A DNA stretch of 64,000 nt from Streptomyces lienomycini (GCF_027947595.1 NZ_CP116257.1:6446001-6510000), one strand, 5' to 3'. Numbered from the stretch's first letter, positions 45,265 to 54,519 are shown. Made by a program: numbers and translations. Notes: generated by a model not told the origin, from the letters alone.

Positions 45265-45510
45265 CTACGGCTCCTCGCGCCAGCCCTCCCACTCCGCCGC
45301 GAAGGCGTCCAGCGCACCGGGGTCCAGCAGCTCCCGCTCGTCCCGCAGGACGAGGAGCCACTGGGCGTCCTCGGCGTCGTCCTCACCGGCCAGGGCGTCC
45401 CGTACGAGCTGTGGTTCCTCGTCGGTCCCGAACCGCTCCCCGAGCGCCTGGGCCGCCTCCTCGGCGGCGTCGCGGTCGGGCAGCACCAGGACATGTCTCA
45501 CGTCGCTCAC
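45265..45510 (-). CDS. Conserved hypothetical acidic protein
   Basis: An 81-residue acidic protein, VSDVRHVLVLPDRDAAEEAA at the N terminus, with alternating strand and helix but no known motif. GTG 45510 lies seven bases after GACAAT, giving a leaderless start; an in-frame ATG three codons upstream (45519) overlaps that box. It lies between holA and the YceI gene on the same strand. Function unknown. Confidence 0.7.
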   Translation of the reverse strand: MSDVRHVLVLPDRDAAEEAAQALGERFGTDEEPQLVRDALAGEDDAEDAQWLLVLRDERELLDPGALDAFAAEWEGWREEP

Positions 45511-45525
45511 GGGAGCCATTGTCGG

Positions 45526-46407
45526 TCAGCCCTTGGGAACGATCTGCACGTCGAGGTCGATGCGGATGCTGGGACCGACGACGGCGATGCCGCGGGCGAG
45601 CATCGTCTGCCAGCTCACCGTGAAGTCGTCGCGGTGCAGCTCGGTGGTGGCCCGGCACGCCGCCCGCGTCTCGCCCTCCATGCCGTTGCCGAGTCCGAGG
45701 TACTCGGCGTCCAGCGTGACCGTGCGCGTGACACCGTGCAGGGACAGCGCCCCGGTGACGGCCCACCGGTTGCCGCCGCGGTGCGTGAACCGGTCGCTGT
45801 AGAACTCCAGGGTCGGGAAGCGCTCCACGTCCAGGAAGTCGGCCGACCGCAGGTGGTCGTCGCGCATCTTGACGTTGGTGTCGATGGACGCCGCGCCGAT
45901 CACGACGTGCATCGCGGACTGCTCCATGTCGTCGGCGATCCGCACCGCGCCCGCGAAGGAGTTGAACCGGCCGTGGATCCGGGCGAGCCCGATGTGCCGC
46001 GCCGTGAACGCGATCGAGGAGTGCGCCGGCTCGATCTCCCAGTCACCCGCCGCGGGCAGCTCCGGCGGCTGGGCCACCTGCAGCGTCACGTCGCCGAGCG
46101 AGGCCAGCGTGTCCTCGGTGACCGTCGCGGAGGCCCGGTAGGGCGTGTAGCCCTCGGCGGACACCGCGAGCCGGTACTCCCCGGCGGGCACCGTCGCCAC
46201 GAACGACCCGAAGGGGTCCGTACCGCCGCCGACCACCTTGCGCCCCATCGCGTCGCTGACCGTGAACTCCGCGTTCGGCACGGGGGCGTTGACGGGGTCG
46301 AGCACGCGGCAGCTGAGCACTCCCGCGTCCGGCGGGGTGCGTACGGCCGCCAGGGGGCCCGTCCGTTGCGTTCGCTTCGTTCGGTTCCCCAGCAAGCGGC
46401 CGATCAT
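45526..46407 (-). CDS. YceI-family protein with N-terminal carboxypeptidase-regulatory-like domain
   Basis: A 293-residue protein. Residues about 25-115 form a beta-sandwich of the carboxypeptidase-regulatory/PEGA kind (VLDPVNAPVPNAEFTVSD, FVATVPAGEYRLAVSAEGY). The C-terminal 175 residues are a YceI lipocalin-like barrel (WEIEPAHSSIAFTARHIGLARIHGRF cut here as EPAHSSIAFTARHIG). YceI proteins bind polyisoprenoid lipids. No signal peptide is visible, unlike many YceI proteins, so it may be cytoplasmic. ATG 46407 is preferred over GTG 46416 because AGAGGG then sits eight bases upstream. Confidence 0.87.
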   Translation of the reverse strand: MIGRLLGNRTKRTQRTGPLAAVRTPPDAGVLSCRVLDPVNAPVPNAEFTVSDAMGRKVVGGGTDPFGSFVATVPAGEYRLAVSAEGYTPYRASATVTEDTLASLGDVTLQVAQPPELPAAGDWEIEPAHSSIAFTARHIGLARIHGRFNSFAGAVRIADDMEQSAMHVVIGAASIDTNVKMRDDHLRSADFLDVERFPTLEFYSDRFTHRGGNRWAVTGALSLHGVTRTVTLDAEYLGLGNGMEGETRAACRATTELHRDDFTVSWQTMLARGIAVVGPSIRIDLDVQIVPKG

Positions 46408-46801
46408 CTGCGACACCCTCTGTACGACATGAGAAAACTAGTTGACGGAGAAACATTCGATCACCGATGTGGCTTTCGAGGCAACACGGGACCACATCGC
46501 GGGAAACCGTCGCATGTGCTGGGAGTGGGCAGGAGTGGACCCGTGTGATCCGGTTTCACCGCACCGGGCGGGGTTTCTCACAGCCGGGGCACAGCAGGAC
46601 AGGGGCAGGCAGCGCAGGCAGTACGGGAGTACGGGCGGTACGGGTGCGGGCAGTAGGCGGGCGGGGCACGCGGTGACTCGTCGGGGCCGGAGGGGTCGGC
46701 CGCCCCGGCCGGGTCGCCGTCCCACCCGTCACCAGACGATCTCTGGCACCCTCGTTCCCCTCTCCGCAGGCACCCCTCGGAGCACTCCACCGGGAGGACC
46801 C
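46408..46801. other. Intergenic region with divergent promoters
   Basis: No gene is seen in 46408-46801. The left part (46417-46560) is lower in GC and should hold the promoters of the divergent YceI and deoxyribosyltransferase-like genes. The centre (46600-46690) has loosely repeated GTACGGG units. A frame open through the region into the next gene shows no coding bias. Confidence 0.55.
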
Positions 46802-47191
46802 GTGTCATACCCGCGACCGTGCACCCCCGAGGCGAAGCTCGCCGACGCGAAGAAGCAGCTGAGCCTCCCTCACATCGTCGTGATCTGTGGCTCCACCCGC
46901 TTCATGCCCGAGATGGCCGAGGCCGATCTGCGGGAGACCAAGGCCGGAAGGATCGTCGTCAAGCCGGGCTGCGACCTGAAGTCGCCGCACGCGCTTCGGG
47001 CCGATCCCGTCGAGGCCGAGGCGCTGAAGGTCCGCCTCGACGATCTGCACCGGGCGAAGATCCGGCTCGCTGACGAGGTGCTCGTGGTCGGCGACTACAT
47101 CGGAGACAGCACCCGAGCCGAGATCGCCTACGCCCGGTCGCTGGGCAGACCCGTGCGGTTCACGCACCCCGAAGTCGACCCCGACGCCTGA
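46802..47191 (+). CDS. Nucleoside 2-deoxyribosyltransferase-like protein
   Basis: A 129-residue protein with HIVVICGSTRF near residue 23, which is the P-loop-like start of the nucleoside deoxyribosyltransferase / YtoQ fold, and later LADEVLVVGDYIGDSTRAEIAYARSLGRPV, where the acidic Asp-Ser-x-x-x-Glu positions resemble the active site. The fold is used for exchanging bases on nucleosides and occurs in phages too. GTG 46802 follows GGGAGG. It appears monocistronic. The catalytic role is inference. Confidence 0.75.
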   Translation: MSYPRPCTPEAKLADAKKQLSLPHIVVICGSTRFMPEMAEADLRETKAGRIVVKPGCDLKSPHALRADPVEAEALKVRLDDLHRAKIRLADEVLVVGDYIGDSTRAEIAYARSLGRPVRFTHPEVDPDA

Positions 47192-47307
47192 CCGGCCGCT
47201 GCCACCTGGAGACCAGGGCCCGCAACCCCCCGCCCGACCTCTCGCGGTGGCTTCGGCCGGCGCCCGCGCCCCACGTACCGGTGCAGGCGCCCCTTGGGCT
47301 TGACCGG

Positions 47308-47997
47308 CTAGCCGTGGAAGGCCGTGGTCGACTCGAGTGGAGCCCGCTCGGCCCGCACCCGATTCACCGGCGCCCTCTCGTCGGCGTACCCGAAGGAGAT
47401 GCCGACGAGCAGCTTTCCTCCGGCGATGCCGAGTTCGGCGCGGACGGTGTCGGCGTAGAAGCTCAGCAGCCCCTGCGGGCAACTGTCCACGCCGTACGCG
47501 GTCATCGCCAGGAGCAGCGTCTGCATGTAGCCGCCGACATCCGCGGCCAGCCGGGCCTCTCCGTCACCGTGGACGAAGAGGAAGGCCGCGTGCGGGGCGC
47601 CGTAGAAGCGCAGGCTCTCCGAGTCGTAGGCCGCACGTGCCGCGTGATCGTCGGGGCCGATGCCCAGCGCCCCGTACAGTTCGGCGCCGAACGCCGCCCG
47701 ACGGGTCTGGTGCACCTGCGTGTACATCCCCTCGGAGTACGGGAAGTCCACCGAGGTGCGCTGTTCGGCGTGGGCATTCTGCAAGGCACCGGCCAGGCGC
47801 TGGAGTGCCGCCCCGCTCACCACCTCCACCTGCCACGGCTGCGCGTTGGAGTTGGACGGTGCCGCGCCCGCCAGCGAGAAGATCCCGCGCATCGCGTCCT
47901 CGGGAACGGGTTCCGGACGGAACGCGCGGGTCGCGTGACGGCCGCGTATCAGCTTCTCCGCGCAGCCGCTCAGCTCTGTGGGGAAGGACCTGCTCAT
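47308..47997 (-). CDS. Nitroreductase-family flavoprotein
   Basis: A 229-residue FMN protein. IRGRHATRAFRPEPVP is the N-terminal FMN-binding Arg region, APSNSNAQPWQVEVVS the second FMN site, and AMTAYGVDSCPQGLLSFY the third. It probably reduces quinones or nitro compounds with NAD(P)H. AAGGAG precedes ATG 47997. The divergent TetR gene and two matching operators in the intergenic region indicate that it is repressed and inducible. Confidence 0.9.
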   Translation of the reverse strand: MSRSFPTELSGCAEKLIRGRHATRAFRPEPVPEDAMRGIFSLAGAAPSNSNAQPWQVEVVSGAALQRLAGALQNAHAEQRTSVDFPYSEGMYTQVHQTRRAAFGAELYGALGIGPDDHAARAAYDSESLRFYGAPHAAFLFVHGDGEARLAADVGGYMQTLLLAMTAYGVDSCPQGLLSFYADTVRAELGIAGGKLLVGISFGYADERAPVNRVRAERAPLESTTAFHG

Positions 47998-48023
47998 GGG
48001 ACTCCTTGATGACGAAAGAACTC

Positions 48024-48045
48024 ATGTAAACGGTCACGTTTACAT
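48024..48045. promoter_or_regulatory. TetR operator 1
   Basis: ATGTAAACG and CGTTTACAT are perfect 9-base arms around GTCA, 27 bases upstream of the nitroreductase start. It shares GTAAACG-N4-CGT with operator 2. Confidence 0.75.
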
Positions 48046-48076
48046 GCGGAGTCACCATAGCGCGACACGGCGACCG

Positions 48077-48098
48077 AAGTAAACGATCGCGTATACTT
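48077..48098. promoter_or_regulatory. TetR operator 2 overlapping the tetR promoter
   Basis: AAGTAAACG and CGTATACTT (one mismatch) flank ATCG. The right arm contains TATACT, the -10 box of the tetR gene six bases before its ATG, so binding should shut off the repressor gene itself. Confidence 0.75.
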
Positions 48099-48103
48099 GC
48101 CTC

Positions 48104-48718
48104 ATGGACTCGACCGTGAGTACGACGGCCACGGCACCCCGGGGGCGAGGGCGCGGCGGGCGGGAACGCATCCTGTCCGCCGCCGCTCGGCTCTTCGCGA
48201 CCCAGGGCATCGGCGCGACCGGCATGGAACAGGTCGCCGAGGAGGCGCCAGTGTCCAAGCGGACGCTCTACGCGCACTTTCGCACCAAGAACGACCTGGT
48301 CATCGCCCACTTGCAGGGCCTGGCACGGTCGGGGGCGACCTTGGAAGGCGTGCTGACCCGCGAGGACCTCCCTCCGCGTGAGCGGATCCGCAGGTTGTTC
48401 GACCAGCCGGTGACGGAGGCGGCTCCGGTGCGGGGGTGCCCGTTCATCGATGCCGCCGCGGAGTTCCCCGACCCGGACAGTGCGGTGCACTCCTACGCCC
48501 GGGAGCAGAAGCTGCGCATGGTGCGACTGATCGCCGCGGTGGTGACGGAGCTGGGCTGCCAGGAACCCCTTCCACTCGCCGAGCAACTGGCCACCCTCGC
48601 CGACGGGGCGGCCAGCCGTGCCATGGTGCTGGACGAAGCGGACTACGGCCGACACGCACGGGCGGCGGCGGAGATCCTCCTCGATCGGGCTTTGCCGGGA
48701 CCGCCCGGGAAGTGCTGA
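48104..48718 (+). CDS. TetR-family repressor
   Basis: A 204-residue regulator. The helix-turn-helix spans residues about 20-66 (RERILSAAARLFATQGIGAT, then VSKRTLYAHFRTKNDLV); the ligand domain follows. TATACT six bases before ATG 48104 predicts a leaderless transcript. The two GTAAACG-N4-CGT palindromes in the divergent promoter region fit its likely dimer site, so it probably controls itself and the nitroreductase gene. The inducer is unknown. Confidence 0.93.
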   Translation: MDSTVSTTATAPRGRGRGGRERILSAAARLFATQGIGATGMEQVAEEAPVSKRTLYAHFRTKNDLVIAHLQGLARSGATLEGVLTREDLPPRERIRRLFDQPVTEAAPVRGCPFIDAAAEFPDPDSAVHSYAREQKLRMVRLIAAVVTELGCQEPLPLAEQLATLADGAASRAMVLDEADYGRHARAAAEILLDRALPGPPGKC

Positions 48719-48839
48719 CGAGCTGCTCGTTGGTCCGCATCCGTCGTCGCCCGACGCACCGTGGGTCCCGGCCGGTCTCCGGCCCCCACGGCCCGCCGGG
48801 CGACCGACCCGGTACGGCCGACCGCCCCGCCCTCCGCTC

Positions 48840-51428
48840 TCAGTTGTCCGCCACCCGCAACGCCCTTCCCGTACCGGCGACCGCCACCGCCCCGTCCCGG
48901 TCCGTGCGCAGCACCCTCGCCCCCTGGGCGCGCAGGGCCGTGACCGTGCCGGGTGCGGGGTGGCCGTAGGTGTTGTCCTCGCCGCAGCTGACGAGTGCCA
49001 GGCGTGGGGCGACTTCCCGCAGGAACGCGAAGTCCTGGTGGGCGGAGCCGTGGTGGGCCACCTTCAGGACGTCGACGCCCGTCAGCCCCGCTGCCGCCGG
49101 GGAGCGTGCCAGTTCCCGCTGGGCCGGGGGTTCCAGGTCGCCGAGGAGGAGCAGGCGTATGCCCGCCGTCCGGACCAGGAGGGTGACGCTGGCGTCGTTG
49201 GCGCCGCCCTCCGTGCCCGGTGCGGTGGTCGTCGGGGCGCTCGGTGGGCTGGGCGGGGGCCAGACCACCTGCCAGGACAGCGGGCCGGAGCGTCGCTGCT
49301 CTCCGGCTGCCGCCTGCCGCAGAGGGATGCCCCGGGAGGCCGCCTGCTCGCGGACGGACTCGGCCTGGTCCGCGGGCTCCTCCAGCGCCGTCGTCTCGAT
49401 CGCGCCCACCGTACGGCCCCGCAGCACCCCGGGCAGTCCGGCCACGTGATCGGCGTGGAAGTGGGTCAGCAGCACGAGGGGGACGCGGGTGATGCCGAGT
49501 GAGCGCAGGCAGTGGTCGATCAGGGTGGGGTCCGGGCCCGCGTCCACGACCACGGCCGTCCCCTCCCCCGCCGCGAGGACCAGCGCGTCGCCCTGGCCCA
49601 CGTCGCACATCACCATCCGCCAGCCCGGTGGGGGCCAGCCCTTGATCACCCTGGCCAGCGGGGGCGGCTGCACCACCACGAGGATCAGCAGCAGGGCACA
49701 GAGGCCGCACCACCACGGGTGCCGCAGCAGACGTCGGCCGACGAGCAGCAAGCCCACCGTGACGAGGGCGAGCAGCGCCGCCCCGGCCCAACTGCCCGGC
49801 CAGTCCACTCCCGCGCCGGGCAGCGCGGCCCCGGTACGGGCGATCCGCGCGATCCACCCGGCAGGCCAGCCTCCGCACCAGGCCAGGGACTTGGCCAGCG
49901 GCATCGCCACCGGCGCCGTCGCCAGCGCCGCGAACCCCAGCACCGTGGCGGGGGCCACCGCGAACTCCGCCAGCAGGTTGCACGGCACTCCGACCAGGCT
50001 CACCCGCTCCGACAGCACGACGACGACCGGCGCGCACACGGCCTGTGCGGCGCCCGCGGCGGCCAGCGCCTCCGCGAGCCGGGGCGGTACCCGGCGCCGG
50101 ACCAGGGCCGCGCTCCACCGTGGGGCGAGCGTGAGCAGCGCCCCGGTGGCCAGCACGGAGAGCAGGAAGCCGTAACTGCGGGCCAGCCAGGGGTCGTACA
50201 GCACCAGCAGCAGTACCGCCGTGGCCAGCGCCGGGAGCAGTGATCTGCGGCGTCCGGTGGCCAGGGCGAGCAGGGCGACGGAGCCGCAGGCGGCCGCCCG
50301 CAGCACGCTCGGGTCGGGTCGGCACACGACGACGAAGGCGAGCGCGAGCACTGCGCCGAGCAGCGCGGTCGTCCGCAGGTGCAGGCCGAGGCGGGGCGCC
50401 AGGCCCCGGCGCTCGCTGCGCTGGGCCAGCCCCGGGGGCCCCAGCAACAGGGCCAGCACGATCGTGAAGTTGGCCCCGGACACGGCCAGGGTGTGCGTCA
50501 GGTCGGTCTCCTTGAACGCCTCCTCCAGGTCCGGTGTGACGCGTGAGGTGTCGCCGACGACCAGGCCCGGCAGCAGCGCCCTCGCGTCGGTCGGCAGGTC
50601 CTCGGTCGCCTCGCGCAGGCCGGTCCGCAACCGGCCCGCCAGCCGCTGTGCCGCCGAAGGCCTCGACACCGACATCGGTGCCTGCCGGCCCGCCTGTACG
50701 CGCAGCACCGCGGCGATCCGGTCGCCGCGGTTCCTCGGGGGCGACAGGCGGGCGGTGACGCGGAGCCGTGTGGTCGGCAGCAGGTTCAGCCAGCGGGAGG
50801 GCGCGGGTGGGGTACGGGACCGCTGCCCGCCCTCCTCGCCGACGTCCACGAGTACGAGGACCGGCGTTCGGGTCGTCACCGCCGTCCCGCCCGGCTCGGT
50901 CACCTGCCGCACCTCGGCCTCGATCAGCACCGACGGCGGCACGGCGCGGTCGCCGCGGACGCGGGGGCGGGCGAGGCGGGGGTCGGCCGTGACCTCCACC
51001 TCGGCGGTGACGGTGGCGTACCGCCGCGCCAGCTCGGGCACGGGCCCTCGCTCCAGGTCCGCGCCGTGCAGTGCGGCCGAGGTGGCGGACGCGGCGACAC
51101 AGAGGAGCAGGGCGGCGACCGGCACGCGGGACCGCCCGCGCGGCGGCACCAGCAGCAGGGCCCCGGCCAGGAGCAGGGCGCCCGTCACCACGCCCGCCGC
51201 CCAGCCGTCCGGCACGTCCGGCATCAGTGCCGCCGTCGCCCAGGCCGCGAGGGCGGGTGGGACCAGGCGCAGGTCCGCGGGGCCCTCCTGCCGGGGGTGG
51301 GCCGCGCCCAGCCGGTGACCGGAGGCGGCGTGCACGGCCGCCCTCGGTGGCGTCGTGCGCGGCGCTTCCGGGCCGTCGAGCGCGGCCGGCCGGTCCAGCC
51401 GGTTCACGCCCGTCAGGTCGGTGCTCAT
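48840..51428 (-). CDS. comEC: ComEC/Rec2-family protein
   Basis: An 862-residue membrane protein. A DUF4131-type N domain is followed by the competence domain (LPGLVVGDTSRV, LAVSGANFTIV) with about ten membrane segments, and a metallo-beta-lactamase domain at the C terminus (THFHADHVAGLPG; VAHHGSAHQDF). ComEC forms the DNA-uptake channel in transformable bacteria; in Streptomyces its role is unproven, and in mycelial species it may serve DNA uptake or phosphate scavenging. Its ATG overlaps the comEA stop (ATGA). Confidence 0.92.
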   Translation of the reverse strand: MSTDLTGVNRLDRPAALDGPEAPRTTPPRAAVHAASGHRLGAAHPRQEGPADLRLVPPALAAWATAALMPDVPDGWAAGVVTGALLLAGALLLVPPRGRSRVPVAALLLCVAASATSAALHGADLERGPVPELARRYATVTAEVEVTADPRLARPRVRGDRAVPPSVLIEAEVRQVTEPGGTAVTTRTPVLVLVDVGEEGGQRSRTPPAPSRWLNLLPTTRLRVTARLSPPRNRGDRIAAVLRVQAGRQAPMSVSRPSAAQRLAGRLRTGLREATEDLPTDARALLPGLVVGDTSRVTPDLEEAFKETDLTHTLAVSGANFTIVLALLLGPPGLAQRSERRGLAPRLGLHLRTTALLGAVLALAFVVVCRPDPSVLRAAACGSVALLALATGRRRSLLPALATAVLLLVLYDPWLARSYGFLLSVLATGALLTLAPRWSAALVRRRVPPRLAEALAAAGAAQAVCAPVVVVLSERVSLVGVPCNLLAEFAVAPATVLGFAALATAPVAMPLAKSLAWCGGWPAGWIARIARTGAALPGAGVDWPGSWAGAALLALVTVGLLLVGRRLLRHPWWCGLCALLLILVVVQPPPLARVIKGWPPPGWRMVMCDVGQGDALVLAAGEGTAVVVDAGPDPTLIDHCLRSLGITRVPLVLLTHFHADHVAGLPGVLRGRTVGAIETTALEEPADQAESVREQAASRGIPLRQAAAGEQRRSGPLSWQVVWPPPSPPSAPTTTAPGTEGGANDASVTLLVRTAGIRLLLLGDLEPPAQRELARSPAAAGLTGVDVLKVAHHGSAHQDFAFLREVAPRLALVSCGEDNTYGHPAPGTVTALRAQGARVLRTDRDGAVAVAGTGRALRVADN

Positions 51429-52534
51429 GGCCGCACGAGATCCCGGAGGTCGGCGAAGCGGCGCTCGCCGATGCCGTTGACCTCGCGCAGTTCGTCCACG
51501 GAACGGAAGCCGCCGTGCTGGGTGCGGTAGTCGACGATGTGCTGGGCGAGGACCGGGCCGACGCCCGGGAGGGTGTCGAGCTGGTCGAGGGTCGCGGTGC
51601 TGAGGGAGACCGGTGTGGCGGGCGCCGCGCCCGCCGGCCCGCCGGGCGCCGCCCCCGCTCCGGGTGGGGCCCCCGCGCCCGGTGGCGGCGCGGGTGCCCC
51701 GACGATCACCTGTTCGCCGTCCACCAGGAAACGGGCCCGGTTCAGTCCGTCGGTCTTCGTGCCGGGCCGCACGCCTCCGGCGGCTCGCAGGGCGTCCGCG
51801 ACGCGGGAACCGGCCGGAAGGCTGTGCACGCCGGGGTCGCGGACCTTGCCGCCGACGTCCACCACGATCTCGGGTCCGGCCGTGGTGGTGGGCGCGGCCT
51901 TGGGCTTCGCCCCGCCGGCCGTGGCGCGGTCTCCGGTCGGCGGGCCCGGTTTGCCCGCTCCGTATGCCGCCGCCTCCCGCACCACCTCGGGTGCCGCCAC
52001 CGGCTGGGTGCGGCCGGACCAGAAGTGCTGCACCGCGAAGACCGCCGCCACGACGAGCAGCACCGAGAGCGCGGCCACGCTGCGCCGCTCCAGCCCGCAC
52101 CGCGTCTGCAGCCACAGGGGCATCCGCTCCCGCAGCGCCTGCCCGGTCCGCTCCCGCCAGGTCGTCCCGGCGCCTTCGGAGAGAGCGACGACGGTGTGAG
52201 TGTTGCTGTTGGTGTTGATGCCGGTGCCGGTGCCGGTGCCGGTGCCGGGCGGAGCATCGGGGCCGGGTGGCGGTGGGCCCTTCCCCGACTCCCCCTGCGC
52301 GCCCCCGGGTCCGGCCCGGTCGGGCTCCTCGGTGCGCCCGGCGAACAGTGCCTGCGCCCTCCGTCGCAGTTCCTCCGGCGGCGGGTGCCGACGGCCGTGC
52401 CGGGCGTGGGACCGGGGACGGGCGTAGGTGCGGGAGCCGGGTGCGCGACGGTGGCCGAGGCGGCCGTCGGAGGCCGGCGCGCGGCCGGGGCCGCTGGTCG
52501 CGGACGCGGTGCGTGAGCGTGATCGAAGAGCCAT
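51425..52534 (-). CDS. comEA: ComEA-family DNA-binding protein
   Basis: A 369-residue protein. The first 150 residues are basic, low complexity and contain GTGTGTGTG then NTNSNTHT repeats; a membrane segment follows (VAALSVLLVVAAVFAV). Outside it lie an SLBB domain (IVVDVGGKVRDPGVHSLPAG) and a helix-hairpin-helix pair (ATLDQLDTLPGVGPVLAQHI, VDELREVNGIGERRFADL) that binds DNA. The long cytoplasmic N-terminal extension is larger than in Bacillus ComEA. ATG 52534 is chosen tentatively; a GTG at 52552 is in frame. Coupled to comEC. Confidence 0.88.
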   Translation of the reverse strand: MALRSRSRTASATSGPGRAPASDGRLGHRRAPGSRTYARPRSHARHGRRHPPPEELRRRAQALFAGRTEEPDRAGPGGAQGESGKGPPPPGPDAPPGTGTGTGTGINTNSNTHTVVALSEGAGTTWRERTGQALRERMPLWLQTRCGLERRSVAALSVLLVVAAVFAVQHFWSGRTQPVAAPEVVREAAAYGAGKPGPPTGDRATAGGAKPKAAPTTTAGPEIVVDVGGKVRDPGVHSLPAGSRVADALRAAGGVRPGTKTDGLNRARFLVDGEQVIVGAPAPPPGAGAPPGAGAAPGGPAGAAPATPVSLSTATLDQLDTLPGVGPVLAQHIVDYRTQHGGFRSVDELREVNGIGERRFADLRDLVRP

Positions 52535-52698
52535 GCGACGAGGATCGGGCACCTCGGCACAGTCGCGATGATCATGGTCGGTTTCCGGGGACTACCCACG
52601 GGTTGTGGAGAACTCCCCCACCCCCACGGGTGGCACGGCAGCGCCCACCGCGCCCCTCGCACACCGCCCCGGCACACACGTAGCCGCCCGGGCCACCG

Positions 52699-53544
52699 TC
52701 ACCGCGACGAAACCACAACCCCCAGCAGCCCGGGCCCCGTATGTGCCCCGATCACCGCGCCGACCTCGCTCACGTGCAGGTCGGCCAGCCCGGGCACCCG
52801 GTCCCGAAGGCGGTCCGCGAGCGCCGACGCGCGGTCCGGGGCGGCGAGGTGGTGGACGGCGATGTCGACGGGCGCCCCGCCCGCCCGGTCCGCGACGATC
52901 TCCTCGAGCCGCGCGATGGCCTTCGATGCCGTCCGGACCTTCTCCAGGGGCTCGATGCGGCCGCCCTCCAGCTGAAGCAGCGGCTTCACGGCGAGGGCGG
53001 AACCGAACAGCGCCTGGGCCGCCCCGATCCGGCCGCCGCGGCGCAGGTAGTCCAGGGTGTCGACGTAGAAGTACGCCGAGGTGCCCGCGGCCCGTTTCTC
53101 GGCGGCCGTGACGGCCTCGTCCACCGTGCCGCCCGTCTCCGCCGTCTCCGCGGCGGCGAGCGCGCAGAAGCCGAGGGCCATCGCGATCATGCCGGTGTCC
53201 ACGACGCGCACGGGGACGGCGGCGTCACGCGCCGCGACGACGGCCGCGTCGTGCGTGCCCGAGAGTTCGGCGGAGAGGTGGAGGGAGACGATGCCGTCGG
53301 CGCCGGAGTCGGCGATCCGGCGGTAGGTCTCGGCGAAGAGTTCGGGGCTGGGGCGGGAGGTGGTGACCGGCCGGCGTTTCTGCAGGGCCTGGGCCAGTGA
53401 GCGGGTCGAGATCTCGGTGCCCTCTTCCAGGGCCCGGTCGCCGAGAACGACGGTCAGGGGCACCGCGGTGATGTCGTGCCGCTCCATCGTCCGGGCCGGG
53501 AGGTAGGCCGTTGAATCCGTGACGATAGCGACATGGCGGGACAT
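52699..53544 (-). CDS. DegV-family lipid-binding protein
   Basis: A 281-residue protein with the DegV pattern: IVTDSTAYLP at residues 7-16, VTTSRPSPELF, LSAELSGTHDAA and VDTLDYLRRGGRI. DegV proteins bind fatty acids and, as FakB, present them to the kinase FakA. Here no fakA is adjacent. ATG 53544 fits the family start; the longer frame is antisense noise. It lies between comEA and a coiled-coil membrane protein gene on the same strand. Confidence 0.92.
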   Translation of the reverse strand: MSRHVAIVTDSTAYLPARTMERHDITAVPLTVVLGDRALEEGTEISTRSLAQALQKRRPVTTSRPSPELFAETYRRIADSGADGIVSLHLSAELSGTHDAAVVAARDAAVPVRVVDTGMIAMALGFCALAAAETAETGGTVDEAVTAAEKRAAGTSAYFYVDTLDYLRRGGRIGAAQALFGSALAVKPLLQLEGGRIEPLEKVRTASKAIARLEEIVADRAGGAPVDIAVHHLAAPDRASALADRLRDRVPGLADLHVSEVGAVIGAHTGPGLLGVVVSSR

Positions 53545-53669
53545 GAGCTGGAGGTTACCTGGCGTAGTGCCCGTACGGCAGTCCGACCCCGGGGGCCGGG
53601 CGTCCACCGGGCCGTGATCGGGTGACCGGGCCGGTCCCGGCCGTTCCGGTCGCGTGCGGGCCGGTGAGG

Positions 53670-54434
53670 TCAGGTCGTGCTCTCCGGGCGGGCCTTCTTC
53701 TGCCAGGGGTACACGGGGTTCGCGGCGGGCGGGGTGATGGCGGGGCGGGCAGGCTCCCGCGCCGGGCCCTGCGCCGGGGCGTCCGGCCAGGTCTGCCGGG
53801 TGGACGGGGCGTCGGCGGGCGGGGCCTCGGGCCAGGACGGCGGCGCGGCGGCCGGACCCTCCCCCGCTCCGGTCCCGGGCTCCGCCTCCGTCGTCATCCA
53901 GTGCCGCAGGGCACCGGCTTCCACGTCGATCTGCGCGCTCAGCGAGTCCAGGTCGTCGTCCGCGAAGCGGCGGGCACGGTCGCGGGCCGCCCAGCGCAGC
54001 GCCTCCGCCGACCGGGCGATGCGCTCGGTGCGCTCCCGCAGCCCGGGGAGGCGCTCGGCGAGCGTGGCACGGTCCGGCTCGGACTCCAGCCGCCGCAGCT
54101 CGCCGTCCAGTTCGAAGCCGTGGGCGCTGAGCCGCTCGAAGAGGGCGAGGGACTCCTTGAGGGACTCGTCCTCGGCCACGCGCGCGTGGAGCGCGTCCTG
54201 CGTGGCCCGCATGGACGTGCGCAGCGTCAGCCGCAGTTGGGCCAGCTCCGCCGCCGGACCCACCTGGACCAGGGACTTGGCGCGGAGGGTGTGGTCCTCG
54301 ACGGTCCGGCGGGCCTGGGTGATGCCGCGGTCCACGCTGCGCTTGGCGGCGCCGACCGCCTTCACCGTGGCATAGACGCCCAGCACTACGGCGAGCAGGA
54401 AAAGCAGGGCGAAGACGGTGAGCGCTGCTTCCAC
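53670..54434 (-). CDS. Membrane-anchored coiled-coil protein
   Basis: A 254-residue protein starting VEAALTVFALLFLLAVVLGV, a single N-terminal membrane anchor. Residues about 30-170 are predicted coiled coil by heptad pattern (ARVAEDESLKESLALFERL, ERLPGLRERTERIARSAEAL); the end is Pro/Ala rich and disordered. GTG 54434 has GGAGGAG upstream, a strong signal. Function unknown; the layout is like scaffolds at the membrane. It lies downstream of leuS, beyond its terminator. Confidence 0.75.
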   Translation of the reverse strand: MEAALTVFALLFLLAVVLGVYATVKAVGAAKRSVDRGITQARRTVEDHTLRAKSLVQVGPAAELAQLRLTLRTSMRATQDALHARVAEDESLKESLALFERLSAHGFELDGELRRLESEPDRATLAERLPGLRERTERIARSAEALRWAARDRARRFADDDLDSLSAQIDVEAGALRHWMTTEAEPGTGAGEGPAAAPPSWPEAPPADAPSTRQTWPDAPAQGPAREPARPAITPPAANPVYPWQKKARPESTT

Positions 54435-54519
54435 GGGGCTCCTCCTCCGAGCGTCCGGCCCGCGGGCCGGCAGGCCACGGCGCGGCACCCGTCGTGCCGC
54501 TCTTCCACGGTAAACGCAA

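Noticed and set aside
46442..46801. An N-terminal extension of the deoxyribosyltransferase-like gene
   Set aside because: The frame is open but arginine- and glycine-rich without coding bias, and GGGAGG places the start at GTG 46802.
48840..52115. A 1091-residue ComEC
   Set aside because: The first 228 codons lie over comEA in another frame; ATG 51426-51428 overlapping the comEA stop is the natural start.
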